NCBI RefSeq assembly: GCF_000014225.1
Contig: NC_008228.1
Location: 310,001-374,000, forward strand
DNA from: Paraglaciecola sp. T6c
GTDB lineage: Bacteria > Pseudomonadota > Gammaproteobacteria > Enterobacterales > Alteromonadaceae
Reading direction: 5' to 3'
DNA length: 64,000 bases
The translations under genes were made by a program, and so were the position numbers. The notes under the pieces were generated by a model. That model saw only the letters and a program-made list of their open reading frames with translations. It was not told the origin of the DNA and searched no databases. Shown here piece by piece: positions 1 through 8,843 of this stretch (its first letter is position 1; each line of letters opens with the position of its first letter).

Positions 1-1
1 T

Positions 2-136
2 GGAGTCGTGGTGCCTATGGTGTTAAACAAGTTCAACATCGACCCAGCGTTATCGGGATCAGTGATTCTAACGACGGTCACAGATATTGTAGGGTTTGTG
101 GCATTTCTTGGTTTGGGGACGTTGTTCCTACTGTGA
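2..136 (+). CDS. mgtE: Magnesium transporter MgtE, C-terminal end (5' partial)
   Basis: The window opens inside this gene; only the last 44 codons are visible, ending at a TGA. The translated tail reads [16 protein letters not shown] followed by a hydrophobic segment ending [10 protein letters not shown]. This matches the last two membrane helices of MgtE, including the conserved proline and the asparagine/aspartate stretch that lines the Mg2+ pore in this family. MgtE is an inner-membrane Mg2+ channel/transporter gated by cytoplasmic CBS domains, which lie outside the window. The assignment rests on a short but characteristic C-terminus. No terminator is obvious directly downstream. Confidence 0.8.
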   Translation, partial: GVVVPMVLNKFNIDPALSGSVILTTVTDIVGFVAFLGLGTLFLL

Positions 137-352
137 TTCAAGTGAAAGCACAGCCTAGGACGGAGCAATTATACAATGTGTAATTTTTTCGTAGCCCACT
201 GCAAAACCTACAAGGATAAGGGGAACGAAGAATAGTTGAGCACCACAGGGCAGGGCTTATGGACAAGTTCAGATGTTGGCACGTATGTCGCTTACTACAC
301 CCAGCCGAAGGAGCATTAACTCCTTCGTTTATCCGTTTTAAAGGAAGTGTGT

Positions 353-526
353 ATGTTGACTTGGGCCCTAACATTTTTTGTGCTTGGCGTAATAGCGGCC
401 GTTTTTGGTTTTGGTGGAGTGATTGGCGTCGCAGCCAGTATTGCAAAAGTGATTTTTTTATTGTGCGTCGCGTTTGTCGTGCTCTTCAGTGTGTTGGCAT
501 TTAAACAACATAAGCGGCATAAGTAG
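353..526 (+). CDS. DUF1328 (YtjA-type) small membrane protein
   Basis: This 57-residue protein begins MLTWALTFFVLGVIAAVFG and ends in a basic tail (KQHKRHK). It has two hydrophobic segments (about 3-22 and 31-50) separated by a glycine/alanine turn (GFGGVIGVAAS). That layout and the 'FGFGG..G.AA.IAK' pattern are those of the DUF1328/YtjA family of small inner-membrane proteins, whose function is not established. The start is supported by AAGGA at 341-345, eight bases before the ATG. It is too short for a typical 60-codon cutoff and is easily missed. It stands alone between mgtE and a BON-domain gene; small proteins of this family are often stress-induced, but nothing here shows that directly. 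Confidence 0.8.
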   Translation: MLTWALTFFVLGVIAAVFGFGGVIGVAASIAKVIFLLCVAFVVLFSVLAFKQHKRHK

Positions 527-709
527 TCATTAACATGAGCGCCATTTTGGACTCTAATATTCGGCCTGTTTTGGCTTGCCAAGAGGAGCTGCTAGCGGCG
601 CTAATGCTTGAAAATGCCTGTTTTTAATAAACAAATCAGAGTTTTACTCTTGGCATCATTATCGCATTAGCTATGTTTTGAAGGTCTAATGCAAATGTGT
701 GAGGCAGCG

Positions 710-1258
710 ATGAAAAAGATATTACAAAGCATAACCCTGATTGCCATCTTCAGTACCGCCAGTGTTGGCGCCTCAGCCGGTAACTACTGGAAAGCCAGTG
801 CGCTTGATGGTTGGATTGATGGTTACGTAGAAGCCACCTTGTTGCTAAATGGCAACTTGGATGCAACTGGCATTGATACGGACGTTGACAATGGCTCGGT
901 GACCCTACGAGGTAAGGTGGAAACAGACTTAGATAAAGCCTTGGCGCAAGAATTAGTCATTGGCGTTGAGGGTGTGACTGGGGTAGAAAACATGCTTACG
1001 GTGTTCTCACCGGGAAAGAATGAAGACAGCGAAGTGCAGGCTAAGCTAACCGATAACAAAGTCGCTACTGTAGTCAAAACCCGTCTACTGGCGGCACCGG
1101 ATATCAGCAGCACCGAAATTGACGTAAATAGCACCAAAGGTGTGGTCGTGTTGCAAGGGCAGGTGAAAAATGACGCTGAAAAGCAACGAGCGGTTGATAT
1201 CGCTCAAGAGGCCATCGATGTAGAAAAAGTGGTGAGCAAGTTAAAAGTTAGCGAATAA
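710..1258 (+). CDS. Periplasmic BON-domain protein (OsmY-like)
   Basis: A 182-residue exported protein. From the ATG at 710 it begins MKKILQSITLIAIFSTASVGA, a clear signal peptide probably cleaved after ASA. Two BON domains follow, roughly residues 43-105 and 115-180, each with the family pattern (conserved glycine in 'GSVTLRGKV' and 'GVVVLQGQV', then 'A..IA..V.GV..V'). BON domains are thought to bind phospholipid or peptidoglycan at the envelope; OsmY is the best-known two-BON periplasmic protein and acts under osmotic stress. An in-frame ATG at 689 would add seven polar residues before the signal peptide; I prefer 710 because the signal peptide then starts with MKK and GAGG lies at 700-704. 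Confidence 0.8.
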   Translation: MKKILQSITLIAIFSTASVGASAGNYWKASALDGWIDGYVEATLLLNGNLDATGIDTDVDNGSVTLRGKVETDLDKALAQELVIGVEGVTGVENMLTVFSPGKNEDSEVQAKLTDNKVATVVKTRLLAAPDISSTEIDVNSTKGVVVLQGQVKNDAEKQRAVDIAQEAIDVEKVVSKLKVSE

Positions 1259-1325
1259 ATCATTGCACGCGCTGTAGCATCTGACGTGACAATGCTCAAA
1301 AATTATAAATGTAGTAAGAGGTATT

Positions 1326-1490
1326 ATGATGGATAAGCACAATAAGAATGCATACTTTAACTGGTTCGAAAAAGTAGACAAGCCTGAGTCCAATGAATCG
1401 GAGCTTGTTGAGCGTTTAGTTGAGGAAAATACTCTGCTAAAAAAAATACTCATGCAAAAACAGCAGGAGGGTATTGAAACTGCTGTTTGA
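1326..1490 (+). CDS. Small acidic hypothetical protein (54 aa)
   Basis: A short ORF starting with ATG-ATG, with AGAGG just upstream. The product is polar. Its middle (ESELVERLVEENTLLKKIL) has leucines and valines spaced like a short amphipathic or coiled-coil helix. There is no signal peptide or membrane segment. I do not recognise a family. It lies 90 bases ahead of the diguanylate cyclase gene on the same strand, so the two could be co-transcribed. The coding call rests on the ribosome binding site and the regular helix pattern, and is moderate. Confidence 0.5.
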   Translation: MMDKHNKNAYFNWFEKVDKPESNESELVERLVEENTLLKKILMQKQQEGIETAV

Positions 1491-1579
1491 TTATTGAACA
1501 ATGAAGCGTCTTTCATGTCGATTAGGTGCTGTGGCAATTTGCGAGTTAAGCACCTAGCTGACCAAAACCCAGAGCCGCA

Positions 1580-2512
1580 ATGCAAAATCCAGAGAGTGCA
1601 AATGTTCTAAAACAAACGTTGCTGGTGGTAGATAACCCCGGCGAAATGTTAAAAGCACTCACCCGCCAATTTTCAACATCATTCCATTTGCTCGTGTGTA
1701 ATGACAATGAAGAGGTACTCAAGTTAGCGCTAAATGCACCTATCGACTTAGTATTGATCAGAGTATCTCCCCGTGACAGCGACTGGCTTCTCATTTGTAC
1801 TCGTTTGAAACAGCACCCCCTAACCATAGATATTCCGCTTATCTTGTATGGTAAAGATACGCCCAAATCCTTGATTTTATCTGGACTAGAAGCGGGTGCA
1901 TTAGACTTCGTTGAGCTGCCAACCGATATTGCCATGCTCAACATCAAGATCCGAAATCATATGCAGGTATCGGCTAAGCTTCGTACGCTGGCGCTTATCT
2001 CCTGTACCGACGGGCTGACTGGCGTACCTAACCGCATGCAGCTCGACACCACCTACAACCGGTTTTGGTACGCAGCTATTCGAGGGCAACATGAGCTGTC
2101 AGTGCTAATGATTGATATTGATTTTTTCAAGGGATTTAATGATACCTATGGTCATGTAGCGGGTGACGAATGTTTAAAGAAGGTTGCCACTACCATTGAA
2201 GCGAGTTTGCAGCGTGAGAGTGATGCTATGGGGCGCTATGGCGGCGAAGAGTTCCTAGTACTGTTACCTTTCACCGATAAAGTAGGCGCGCAAAAAATAG
2301 CTGAAATGATATTACGCAATATTGAAGCGCTAGATATAAAAAACAAGGCGTCTACTGTTAATGGTAAGGTCACTGTGAGTGTCGGTGCGGCAACACTGAA
2401 GCTCCATGACATTAACGACCACACCTTTAATCACCCTGAATTTCTGGTGGAGCAAGCCGACCGGTGTCTTTATCAAGCTAAGAAACAGGGCCGCAACCGG
2501 CTTGTGAGTTAG
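1580..2512 (+). CDS. Diguanylate cyclase with degenerate receiver domain
   Basis: A 310-residue PleD-like protein. Residues 12-128 have the length and alternating pattern of a response-regulator receiver, including [15 protein letters not shown] near the end. However, the phospho-acceptor position carries Arg61 ('DLVLIRVSP' where receivers have 'LLDVMMP'), the acidic pocket has one Asp only, and the conserved Lys is Leu113. It is therefore probably not phosphorylated. Residues 140-310 are a full GGDEF domain: metal-binding aspartates in MIDIDFF, an intact GGEEF active site at 221-225, and an RxxD inhibitory site (R212-D215) five residues before it. It should make cyclic di-GMP in the cytoplasm under product inhibition. 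What signal the pseudo-receiver reads is unknown. Confidence 0.9.
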
Positions 2513-2514
2513 TC

Positions 2515-2589
2515 ATACCCCTTCCAATAAATACGTGCCCTGTGAGAATTCCCCCAGCGGATTTTGAAAATGGCGTTGGTATAATAAGG
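2515..2589. repeat. Truncated copy of MITE-like repeat
   Basis: This 75-base stretch begins ATACCCCTTCCAATAAATA directly after the diguanylate cyclase stop codon. It aligns base by base with the left end of the element at 47705-47969: the same terminus, the GAGAATTC block, then the CCAGCGG.TTTTGAA block and GGCGT.GGT.TA. It stops there and lacks the right end. I read it as a decayed or partial member of the same family. Comparison was by eye only. Confidence 0.6.
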
Positions 2590-2603
2590 CTCATTTAAAG
2601 TAC

Positions 2604-2630
2604 ATAAAAAAAGCGCCATGTTGGCGCTTT
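2604..2630 (-). terminator. Terminator of purD
   Basis: A nine-base perfect stem (AAAGCGCCA / TGGCGCTTT, three-base loop) lies 34 bases beyond the purD stop. On the minus strand it is followed by a run of seven T, the classical intrinsic terminator form. On the plus strand it could also stop transcripts from the diguanylate cyclase, but it has only a short T run in that direction. Confidence 0.8.
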
Positions 2631-2663
2631 CTAGTGTCGCTTTCAGATTTTAAACCCTAATCT

Positions 2664-3947
2664 TTATTGCTCACGAGCAATGGCGCGATAAGCAATGTCG
2701 TCACGATAGAACATGCCATTCCAGCTGATGCTCTTGGCCAGTTCATAAGCACGTTGTTGTGCCTCAGTGACGCTTTCACCTAAGGCTGTTGCGCACAATA
2801 CGCGCCCACCGTTTGTCGTTACATTACCGTTGACATCTTTCGTACCAGCGTGAAAAACCTTAGCTACGTCGCTTTCATTTTGGTTTAAACCAGAAATCAC
2901 GTCGCCTTTTTTATAAGCTTGCGGATAACCACCTGCGGCGAGTACCACGCCTACAGCAGCTCTAGGGTCAAACTTGGCAGTGGCTTGGTCTAACTTACCG
3001 TCAACGGCAAGCTGCACTAACTCAACGAGGTCAGACTGCAAGCGCATCATGATGGGCTGTGTTTCAGGATCCCCAAAGCGGCAGTTATATTCAATCACCT
3101 TAGGTGTGCCATCGGCCATGATCATCAAGCCCGCATATAAGAAGCCGTGGTAATCGTTACCTTCGCTTGCCATACCTTGTACCGTAGGGTAGATCACTTC
3201 ATCCATCACGCGTCGGTGAATTTCATCGGTCACCACCGGGGCTGGTGAATACGCGCCCATACCACCTGTGTTTGGCCCTGTGTCGCCATTGCCCACACGT
3301 TTGTGATCTTGGCTGGTGGCAAAAGGTAATACATTTTTGCCGTCAACCATGACAATAAAGCTCGCTTCTTCACCGTCCAAGAACTCTTCAATGACAACAC
3401 GACTGCCTGCTTCGCCAAAGGCATTTCCCGCCAGCATATCGCGCACCGCATCTTCGGCTTCATCTAAGGTCATCGCGACAATCACACCCTTGCCAGCGGC
3501 TAGGCCATCAGCTTTTATCACGATAGGAGCGCCTGTTTGTTGCAAATAGGCTAAGGCGGGCTCAATCTCAGTGAAATTTTGATATTCAGCTGTAGGGATC
3601 TTATGACGCGCTAAAAAATCTTTAGTGAATGCCTTTGAACCTTCAAGCTGCGCAGCGGCTTTACTTGGGCCGAAAATCGCTAAACCTTCGGCTTGAAATG
3701 CATCTACCACGCCCAACACAAGTGGTACTTCTGGGCCCACTATGGTTAAAGCAATCGCATTTTGTTTGGCAAAAGTGACCAGCGCGCTGATATCTTCAAC
3801 GTCGATGGCAACATTCTCGAGTTTTGGCTCAAGGGCCGTTCCTGCATTACCTGGGGCAACATAAACTTGGCTTACACCGTTTGATTGTGCTGCTTTATAA
3901 GCTAGAGCATGCTCGCGGCCACCGCCGCCAATTATCAATACTTTCAT
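2664..3947 (-). CDS. purD: Phosphoribosylamine-glycine ligase (GAR synthetase)
   Basis: A full-length PurD of 427 residues. It catalyses the second step of de novo purine synthesis, joining glycine to 5-phosphoribosylamine with ATP. The N-terminal fold begins MKVLIIGGGGREHALAY, the diagnostic nucleotide/substrate loop. The ATP-grasp region holds VIKADGLAAGKGV, and the C-terminal part holds EYNCRFGDPETQ, both highly conserved in the family. It lies in the same orientation as purH but is separated from it by an unrelated methyltransferase gene and a strong hairpin, so it probably has its own promoter between 3948 and 3990. The arrangement differs from the adjacent purHD of enterics. Confidence 0.97.
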   Translation of the reverse strand: MKVLIIGGGGREHALAYKAAQSNGVSQVYVAPGNAGTALEPKLENVAIDVEDISALVTFAKQNAIALTIVGPEVPLVLGVVDAFQAEGLAIFGPSKAAAQLEGSKAFTKDFLARHKIPTAEYQNFTEIEPALAYLQQTGAPIVIKADGLAAGKGVIVAMTLDEAEDAVRDMLAGNAFGEAGSRVVIEEFLDGEEASFIVMVDGKNVLPFATSQDHKRVGNGDTGPNTGGMGAYSPAPVVTDEIHRRVMDEVIYPTVQGMASEGNDYHGFLYAGLMIMADGTPKVIEYNCRFGDPETQPIMMRLQSDLVELVQLAVDGKLDQATAKFDPRAAVGVVLAAGGYPQAYKKGDVISGLNQNESDVAKVFHAGTKDVNGNVTTNGGRVLCATALGESVTEAQQRAYELAKSISWNGMFYRDDIAYRAIAREQ

Positions 3948-3990
3948 GAGATCCGCTTTAGAAAATGGGTTAACAAATAGGGCTATTTAT

Positions 3991-4020
3991 CAAAACGCCG
4001 CTCAATAAGGCGGCGTTTTG
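3991..4020 (-). terminator. Hairpin terminator between methyltransferase and purD
   Basis: An eleven-base-pair stem (CAAAACGCCGC with its complement GCGGCGTTTTG, eight-base loop) sits 29 bases after the methyltransferase stop codon and ahead of purD. The stem ends in four T on either strand. It probably ends the methyltransferase transcript and insulates purD. Confidence 0.65.
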
Positions 4021-4048
4021 AATGGCTAATCGCTAGCCTAATACAGGT

Positions 4049-4855
4049 TTATTTTACGAACTTTAAGGTCATACGATTGCTCTCGCCAATCTTCAGGTAC
4101 TTACCTTCGTCCTTCTCGCCTAAACGTAAGCTCGGGGGTAAGGTCCACACGCCTTTTTCGTGTTCGCCGCTATCTAATTTATTGGCGTTGATTTCACTTT
4201 TACCTGCTAGGGTAAATCCAGCTTTTTCAGCAAGAGCGATAACATATGACTGCTTCATGTAGCCGGAGCTTTGTTGCAACGCGCTGCTTTGTGATTCGCG
4301 TAAGCTATGCTCAACCACACCAAGCACACCGCCGACCTTTAAAGCTTTGTAAAAAGCTTTAAAGGCGTTTTCTACGCCTTCATCACCGTCTTGCATGTAC
4401 CAGTTATGAATATTGCGAAAGGTGAGCACGCGGTCAAGGGATTCAGCTGGCGCAAAATCAGTGGCTTTCATTGGATGAAAGGTGGTGACCTTAACGTTTT
4501 GATAGCTTTTTAATGCAGTTATTTTCTGCTCAAATTGTTCACGAGATTTTTTATAAAACTCGTTGGTGTTCTCATCCACATAAAAGTGTGCAGCGTAAAA
4601 CTGGCCCTTTTCCTTTAATAGCGGAGCAAGAATATTACTGTACCAACCACCACCAGGTGAAATCTCGGCTACAGCCATGTCTTCCTGAACTTCAAAGAAG
4701 CGAAGAGTTTGCTGCGGATGACGGTATTCGTCACGTAAACGTTGTTCGGTAGGGCGTCCTTCATCGGCTAGAGCATCGATAAGGGCATCAGCTTGAGCAA
4801 AAGAAGAAGCTAAGAACGTAATAGAACAAACTAACTGCGTAGCGCGCTTAAACAT
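4049..4855 (-). CDS. Exported class I SAM-dependent methyltransferase-like protein
   Basis: A 268-residue protein starting MFKRATQLVCSITFLASSFAQA, a typical signal peptide. The mature part has a class I methyltransferase pattern: motif I as VAEISPGGGWYSNIL (about 61-75), a motif IV region (LDRVLTFRNIHNW), and ALKVGGVLGVVEHSL as motif V. Exported proteins of this type are found in many Proteobacteria, but their substrate is unknown. S-adenosylmethionine is cytoplasmic, so a periplasmic methyltransferase is odd and the true activity may differ. I chose the ATG at 4855 because AGGA lies eight bases upstream; a TTG two codons earlier is less likely. It sits between purH and purD without a clear link to purines. 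Confidence 0.75.
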   Translation of the reverse strand: MFKRATQLVCSITFLASSFAQADALIDALADEGRPTEQRLRDEYRHPQQTLRFFEVQEDMAVAEISPGGGWYSNILAPLLKEKGQFYAAHFYVDENTNEFYKKSREQFEQKITALKSYQNVKVTTFHPMKATDFAPAESLDRVLTFRNIHNWYMQDGDEGVENAFKAFYKALKVGGVLGVVEHSLRESQSSALQQSSGYMKQSYVIALAEKAGFTLAGKSEINANKLDSGEHEKGVWTLPPSLRLGEKDEGKYLKIGESNRMTLKFVK

Positions 4856-5012
4856 GAGCAAATCCTGTAATGAGTCTTTAAACGGACCTAGTGTAGCGTT
4901 TTTTTACGCAACACTAAATATCAAGTAGCTTAAACCTAAGCCGTAAATCTGCTCAAATCAGCGAAGAGCGATGGAGTAAACACCGCGCTTCGCTTGCGAT
5001 TAATGCAGACAA

Positions 5013-6635
5013 TTAATGGCGGAAGTGACGCATACCAGTGAATACCATAGCGATACCATGTTCATCCGCTGCGGCGATAACTTCATTATCACGCATAGAA
5101 CCTCCGGGCTGAATGACAGCGCTGATCCCAGCTGCTGCGGCGGCATCAATACCGTCACGGAACGGGAAGAACGCGTCAGAAGCCATTACCGAACCTTCTA
5201 CTTGCAAACCTTCATCAGCCGCTTTAATACCCGCGATTTTGGCTGAGTAAACTCGGCTCATTTGGCCTGCGCCTACACCGATCGTCATGCTGTTTTTGCA
5301 ATATACAATCGCGTTAGATTTAACGTATTTAGCGACTTTCCAGGTAAACATTAAGTCTTTTAACTGCTGCTCGGTCGGTTGCACTTTGGTGACAACCGTT
5401 AAGTCTTCCATGTCAACCATGCCAAAATCACGCTCTTGCACTAACAAACCGCCGTTGACACGTTTGAAGTCGTAACCGTCAGTTAACTGGCCTTGCCAAT
5501 CACCGCAGGCTAAAAGGCGAACATTCTTTTTAGCCGCAACGATGGCAACGGCTTCATCGTTAACGCTAGGAGCAATGATCACTTCTACGAACTGGCGGTC
5601 GACAATAGCTTGCGCCGTTGGGCCATCTAATTCACGGTTAAACGCAATGATGCCGCCGAATGCAGAGGTAGGGTCTGTTTGGTAAGCGCGGTTGTAGGCT
5701 TCAAGTATGTTCTCGCCCAGGGCTACTCCGCAGGGGTTAGCATGCTTAACGATAACGCACGCAGGCTCTGCGAATTCCTTCACGCACTCTAATGCAGAGT
5801 CGGTGTCAGCGATGTTATTGAACGACAGCTCTTTGCCTTGTAACTGAGTAGCGGTCGAAACAGACGCTTCTTGAACGTTGTTTTCTACGTAGAATGCAGC
5901 GTCTTGATGGCTGTTTTCGCCGTAGCGTAAATCTTGCTTTTTACTCATTTGTACATTGAATGTACGGGGGAATGCACTGTGTACATGGCCGCAATCATCA
6001 GCACAGGCGTCTGAACACTCATCAGTGCAGCTATCAGATTCGATCATGGTGCCGAAGTAGTTGGCGATCATGCCGTCATATTCGGCGGTGTGTTCAAATG
6101 CGGCGATAGCTAAATCGAAACGCGTATTGGCCGTTACTGAGCCATTATTGGCTAGCATCTGCTCGGAAACACGGGCGTAGTCTTTGGCGTTGACGACTAT
6201 CGTTACGTCATTATGGTTTTTGGCTGCTGCGCGCACCATAGTTGGGCCGCCGATATCGATGTTTTCAATCGCATCTTCAAGGCTGCAGTCGTCATTGGCA
6301 ACGGTGGCAGCAAAAGGATAAAGATTCACCACAACTAAATCGATAGGTTGAATGTTGTTTTCAGCCATCACTGCTTCATCTTGGCCGCGACGCGCAAGAA
6401 TGCCGCCGTGAATTTTGGGATGCAGGGTTTTTACACGGCCGTCCATGATTTCAGGATGACCAGTATAAGCAGATGCTTCGATAACGGTTAGCCCGTGGTC
6501 TGCTAATAATTTGGCTGTACCACCGGTCGATAAAAGCTCAACGCCTTGCTCGGCTAAGAAAGTGGCAAATTCTACAATGCCAGTTTTGTCAGAAACGCTT
6601 AATAAAGCGCGGCGAATAGGTTTTTGAGTCGTCAT
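5013..6635 (-). CDS. purH: Bifunctional AICAR formyltransferase / IMP cyclohydrolase
   Basis: PurH carries out the last two steps of de novo IMP synthesis. The 540-residue product begins with the IMP cyclohydrolase (MGS-like) domain ([15 protein letters not shown], then STGGTAKLL and [13 protein letters not shown]). The AICAR transformylase domain follows, with [23 protein letters not shown] and the C-terminal RHFRH end. It is about 11 residues longer than the E. coli enzyme. Near the junction of the two domains lies a loop with four cysteines and two histidines (C203, C207, C211, C215, H217, H219) that I do not remember from other PurH proteins. Everything essential looks intact. The gene is followed by about 150 bases and the methyltransferase. 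Confidence 0.97.
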   Translation of the reverse strand: MTTQKPIRRALLSVSDKTGIVEFATFLAEQGVELLSTGGTAKLLADHGLTVIEASAYTGHPEIMDGRVKTLHPKIHGGILARRGQDEAVMAENNIQPIDLVVVNLYPFAATVANDDCSLEDAIENIDIGGPTMVRAAAKNHNDVTIVVNAKDYARVSEQMLANNGSVTANTRFDLAIAAFEHTAEYDGMIANYFGTMIESDSCTDECSDACADDCGHVHSAFPRTFNVQMSKKQDLRYGENSHQDAAFYVENNVQEASVSTATQLQGKELSFNNIADTDSALECVKEFAEPACVIVKHANPCGVALGENILEAYNRAYQTDPTSAFGGIIAFNRELDGPTAQAIVDRQFVEVIIAPSVNDEAVAIVAAKKNVRLLACGDWQGQLTDGYDFKRVNGGLLVQERDFGMVDMEDLTVVTKVQPTEQQLKDLMFTWKVAKYVKSNAIVYCKNSMTIGVGAGQMSRVYSAKIAGIKAADEGLQVEGSVMASDAFFPFRDGIDAAAAAGISAVIQPGGSMRDNEVIAAADEHGIAMVFTGMRHFRH

Positions 6636-6697
6636 AGTGTGTTTATCTTCTAAAAAGGATTAACAATGATGCTAGGGGCGCGAAGTATAGCGCATAC

Positions 6698-6723
6698 AAA
6701 AAGAGCACCCTAGGGTGCTCTTT
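6698..6723 (-). terminator. Terminator of the dusB-fis operon
   Basis: An inverted repeat (AAAGAGCACCC TA GGGTGCTCTTT) lies 12 bases beyond the fis stop. On the minus strand the stem runs into five T. The two-base centre means the innermost pairs must open to form a loop, leaving a stem of about nine base pairs. It separates fis from purH. Confidence 0.8.
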
Positions 6724-6734
6724 CATTTTTTTAC

Positions 6735-7028
6735 TTAGTTCATGCCGTACTGTTTAAGCTTCTTGCGTAGCGTGCCACGGTTGATGCCTAACATGATTGA
6801 CGCGCGAGTTTGGTTTCCGCGGGTGAAAGTCATGATTTCTTCTAACATTGGCGCTTCAACTTCGGCCATTACTAGTTCGTACAAATTTTCGATATCTGTG
6901 TTGTCTAGTTGCTTAAGGTACTTATTCACTGCTTGTTTTACAGAGTCACGTAAAGGCTTCTGCGCCTGTGTTTGTGAAGGAGTCGTTACCGTAGTGGTAA
7001 AAGGAGAAGTTACATTTTGCTCGAACAT
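6735..7028 (-). CDS. fis: DNA-binding protein Fis
   Basis: A 97-residue nucleoid-associated protein that bends DNA and controls rRNA operons, recombination and growth-phase regulation. From the ATG at 7028 it starts [10 protein letters not shown] and contains [19 protein letters not shown] and the C-terminal helix-turn-helix [19 protein letters not shown], almost identical to E. coli Fis. A TTG two codons upstream is in frame, but MFEQ is the family start. It lies 30 bases downstream of dusB in the usual dusB-fis arrangement, so it should be made from the dusB promoter, with heavy expression in early growth as in other Gammaproteobacteria (inferred). Confidence 0.98.
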   Translation of the reverse strand: MFEQNVTSPFTTTVTTPSQTQAQKPLRDSVKQAVNKYLKQLDNTDIENLYELVMAEVEAPMLEEIMTFTRGNQTRASIMLGINRGTLRKKLKQYGMN

Positions 7029-7057
7029 ATACAATCTTGCTCTTTAGTTAGTCATCG

Positions 7058-8059
7058 TTAGGCAGCAGGTGATACGAGATGAGTCGTAGGTTCGCCTGCC
7101 AAGTGGTCAAAATAATGTGCCAATGAATCAAGTTGCTCTGCAGCATCATCAATCGCATTGAACCTGGCTCGGAATTGCCGCTCACGGTCATGTTCCGCTA
7201 AATACCAACCCACATGTTTGCGAGCTATCCGCGCTCCCTTAAATTCACCGTAAAATTGGTGAACATTGGCTACGTGCGCTAATAATACGTCGCGCACTTC
7301 ACCTAATGGGGGCGAAGGCAGTATTTCGCCAGTTTGCAGAAAATGTTGAATTTGGCGAAATATCCAAGGGTTACCTTGGGCACCTCGGCCTATCATCAAC
7401 GCATCTGCATTGGTGTATTCCAACACGTGTTTTGCACTGTGCACGCAGGTAATATCACCATTGGCAACGACGGGTATCGACACAGCCTGTTTAATGGCTT
7501 TAATGGTGTCGTACTCAGCGTTACCTTTGTACATACAGGCCCGGGTGCGACCATGAACTGCTAAAGACTGAATGCCGTTTTGTTCGGCGATCTTTGCAAT
7601 TTGCACCCCGTTGCGATTGTCCGTATTCCAACCTGTGCGTATTTTTAACGTTACCGGAACCTGCACCGCTTCGACCACAGATTGAACTATTCGCTCAACC
7701 AATTGTGGATCTTGCAATAACGCAGAGCCCGCCAACTTCTTATTTACCTTCTTAGCCGGACACCCCATGTTAATATCAACAATTTGGGCACCGTTATCCA
7801 CGTTAAACTGTGCCGCTTGAGCCATTAATAATGGATCAGCGCCAGCAATCTGAACCGCGCGGATCCCTTTTTCGCCTACATGATCCATACGTTGCTTGGA
7901 TTTACTTGACCGCCATACATCAGGATTAGACGACAGCATTTCAGATACCACCAAACCTGCACCCATGCGTTTGCATAATTGCCGGAAAGGCCTATCTGTC
8001 ACACCTGCCATAGGCGCCAGAATCAAATTGTTTTCAAGCTTGTAAGGACCAATCTGCAT
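7058..8059 (-). CDS. dusB: tRNA-dihydrouridine synthase B
   Basis: A 333-residue FMN-dependent enzyme that reduces specific uridines in the tRNA D-loop. It begins [26 protein letters not shown] and has the catalytic cysteine in [20 protein letters not shown], the KIRTGW strand and VVANGDI, followed by [11 protein letters not shown] at the phosphate-binding site. These are the hallmarks of the DusB subgroup. It is the first gene of a two-gene operon with fis. In E. coli, prmA often precedes dusB; here the upstream neighbour is a gene-free stretch and a DUF962 gene. Confidence 0.97.
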   Translation of the reverse strand: MQIGPYKLENNLILAPMAGVTDRPFRQLCKRMGAGLVVSEMLSSNPDVWRSSKSKQRMDHVGEKGIRAVQIAGADPLLMAQAAQFNVDNGAQIVDINMGCPAKKVNKKLAGSALLQDPQLVERIVQSVVEAVQVPVTLKIRTGWNTDNRNGVQIAKIAEQNGIQSLAVHGRTRACMYKGNAEYDTIKAIKQAVSIPVVANGDITCVHSAKHVLEYTNADALMIGRGAQGNPWIFRQIQHFLQTGEILPSPPLGEVRDVLLAHVANVHQFYGEFKGARIARKHVGWYLAEHDRERQFRARFNAIDDAAEQLDSLAHYFDHLAGEPTTHLVSPAA

Positions 8060-8370
8060 AATTCAAAACGCGAAATCGCGCAAAAACTGTCCGGTTTGCA
8101 AAAAAGGGCGGCAAGTTTACGGTTTTTTTACAGACTTGAAAAGGCTATATTTTGAACAAATTGTCAGTTTTTTTGACGTTTTGGGCTTGACACTTATAGA
8201 ACATAGCAAATTTCACATGTCCTCACTTTATGCTGGGTGATATCTGAGCAGCTGTGTAAATTAAATGTAGCCGAACTGGCAGGGATGTTACACAGAAACC
8301 CTACCATTACTGGGGTTAAGAGGGGGTGTTAACAGAAGCAAGATAAGACTGAGAGAGGATCGAAAACAAA
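8060..8370. other. Gene-free stretch upstream of dusB
   Basis: About 310 bases between the dusB start and the DUF962 gene stop, both on the minus strand. It must hold the dusB-fis promoter. It is AT-rich near dusB, with several A/T tracts, but I could not fix a convincing -35/-10 pair by eye. No hairpin with a T run is visible. I see no gene in it. Confidence 0.5.
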
Positions 8371-8676
8371 CTAGAACTTAATTTTTCCCGTGAGCATGTC
8401 TTTAAACATCACCCAGTCTCCTAGGAAGCTATAAAAAGGGTAGGTAAAGGTGGCTGGTCTATTGTGTTCGTAAAAGAAGTGCCCGACCCAAGCGAAACCA
8501 TAGCCTAATACAGGGATAAGCCACAGCAGGGCAAATTGAGCATTTAGCACTGCGTATATAATGGTAAATATAATCAAGCTTGAACCTACAAAGTGTAAGC
8601 GACGGCAAACCGTGTCTTGATGTTCACTCAGGTAATAAGGATAAAAATCAGCAAAGCTTTGGTATTTCTTGGACAT
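8371..8676 (-). CDS. DUF962 / Mpo1-like membrane protein
   Basis: A 101-residue protein with two or three membrane segments (about 29-46, 48-65 and possibly 80-92). It begins MSKKYQSFADFYPYYLSEHQDTVCRRLHF, and both this histidine-containing opening and the later GHFFYEHNRPATF are conserved in DUF962 (Mpo1-like). Yeast Mpo1 is an Fe2+-dependent dioxygenase acting on 2-hydroxy fatty acids, with histidines at such positions as metal ligands. The bacterial proteins are of about this length and mostly uncharacterised. It stands alone, so context adds nothing. Confidence 0.8.
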   Translation of the reverse strand: MSKKYQSFADFYPYYLSEHQDTVCRRLHFVGSSLIIFTIIYAVLNAQFALLWLIPVLGYGFAWVGHFFYEHNRPATFTYPFYSFLGDWVMFKDMLTGKIKF

Positions 8677-8843
8677 GGGGTTTCCCCTTCACTATGTGTT
8701 CTAATAAACTAGACGTTAGCACGGACAATAATGGGGAGATTGTCTAATAGGCGACAGTCTTGCTTTTTTCAAAGGCAGAAAACGGCTTGAGTTTGGCGTA
8801 AACGACCCCACCATTTGTTCATCATCAGCATAAGAGATTTAAC

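Noticed and set aside
536-628. Small plus-strand ORF of 30 codons after the DUF1328 gene
   Set aside because: No ribosome binding site and no recognisable pattern; too short to support.
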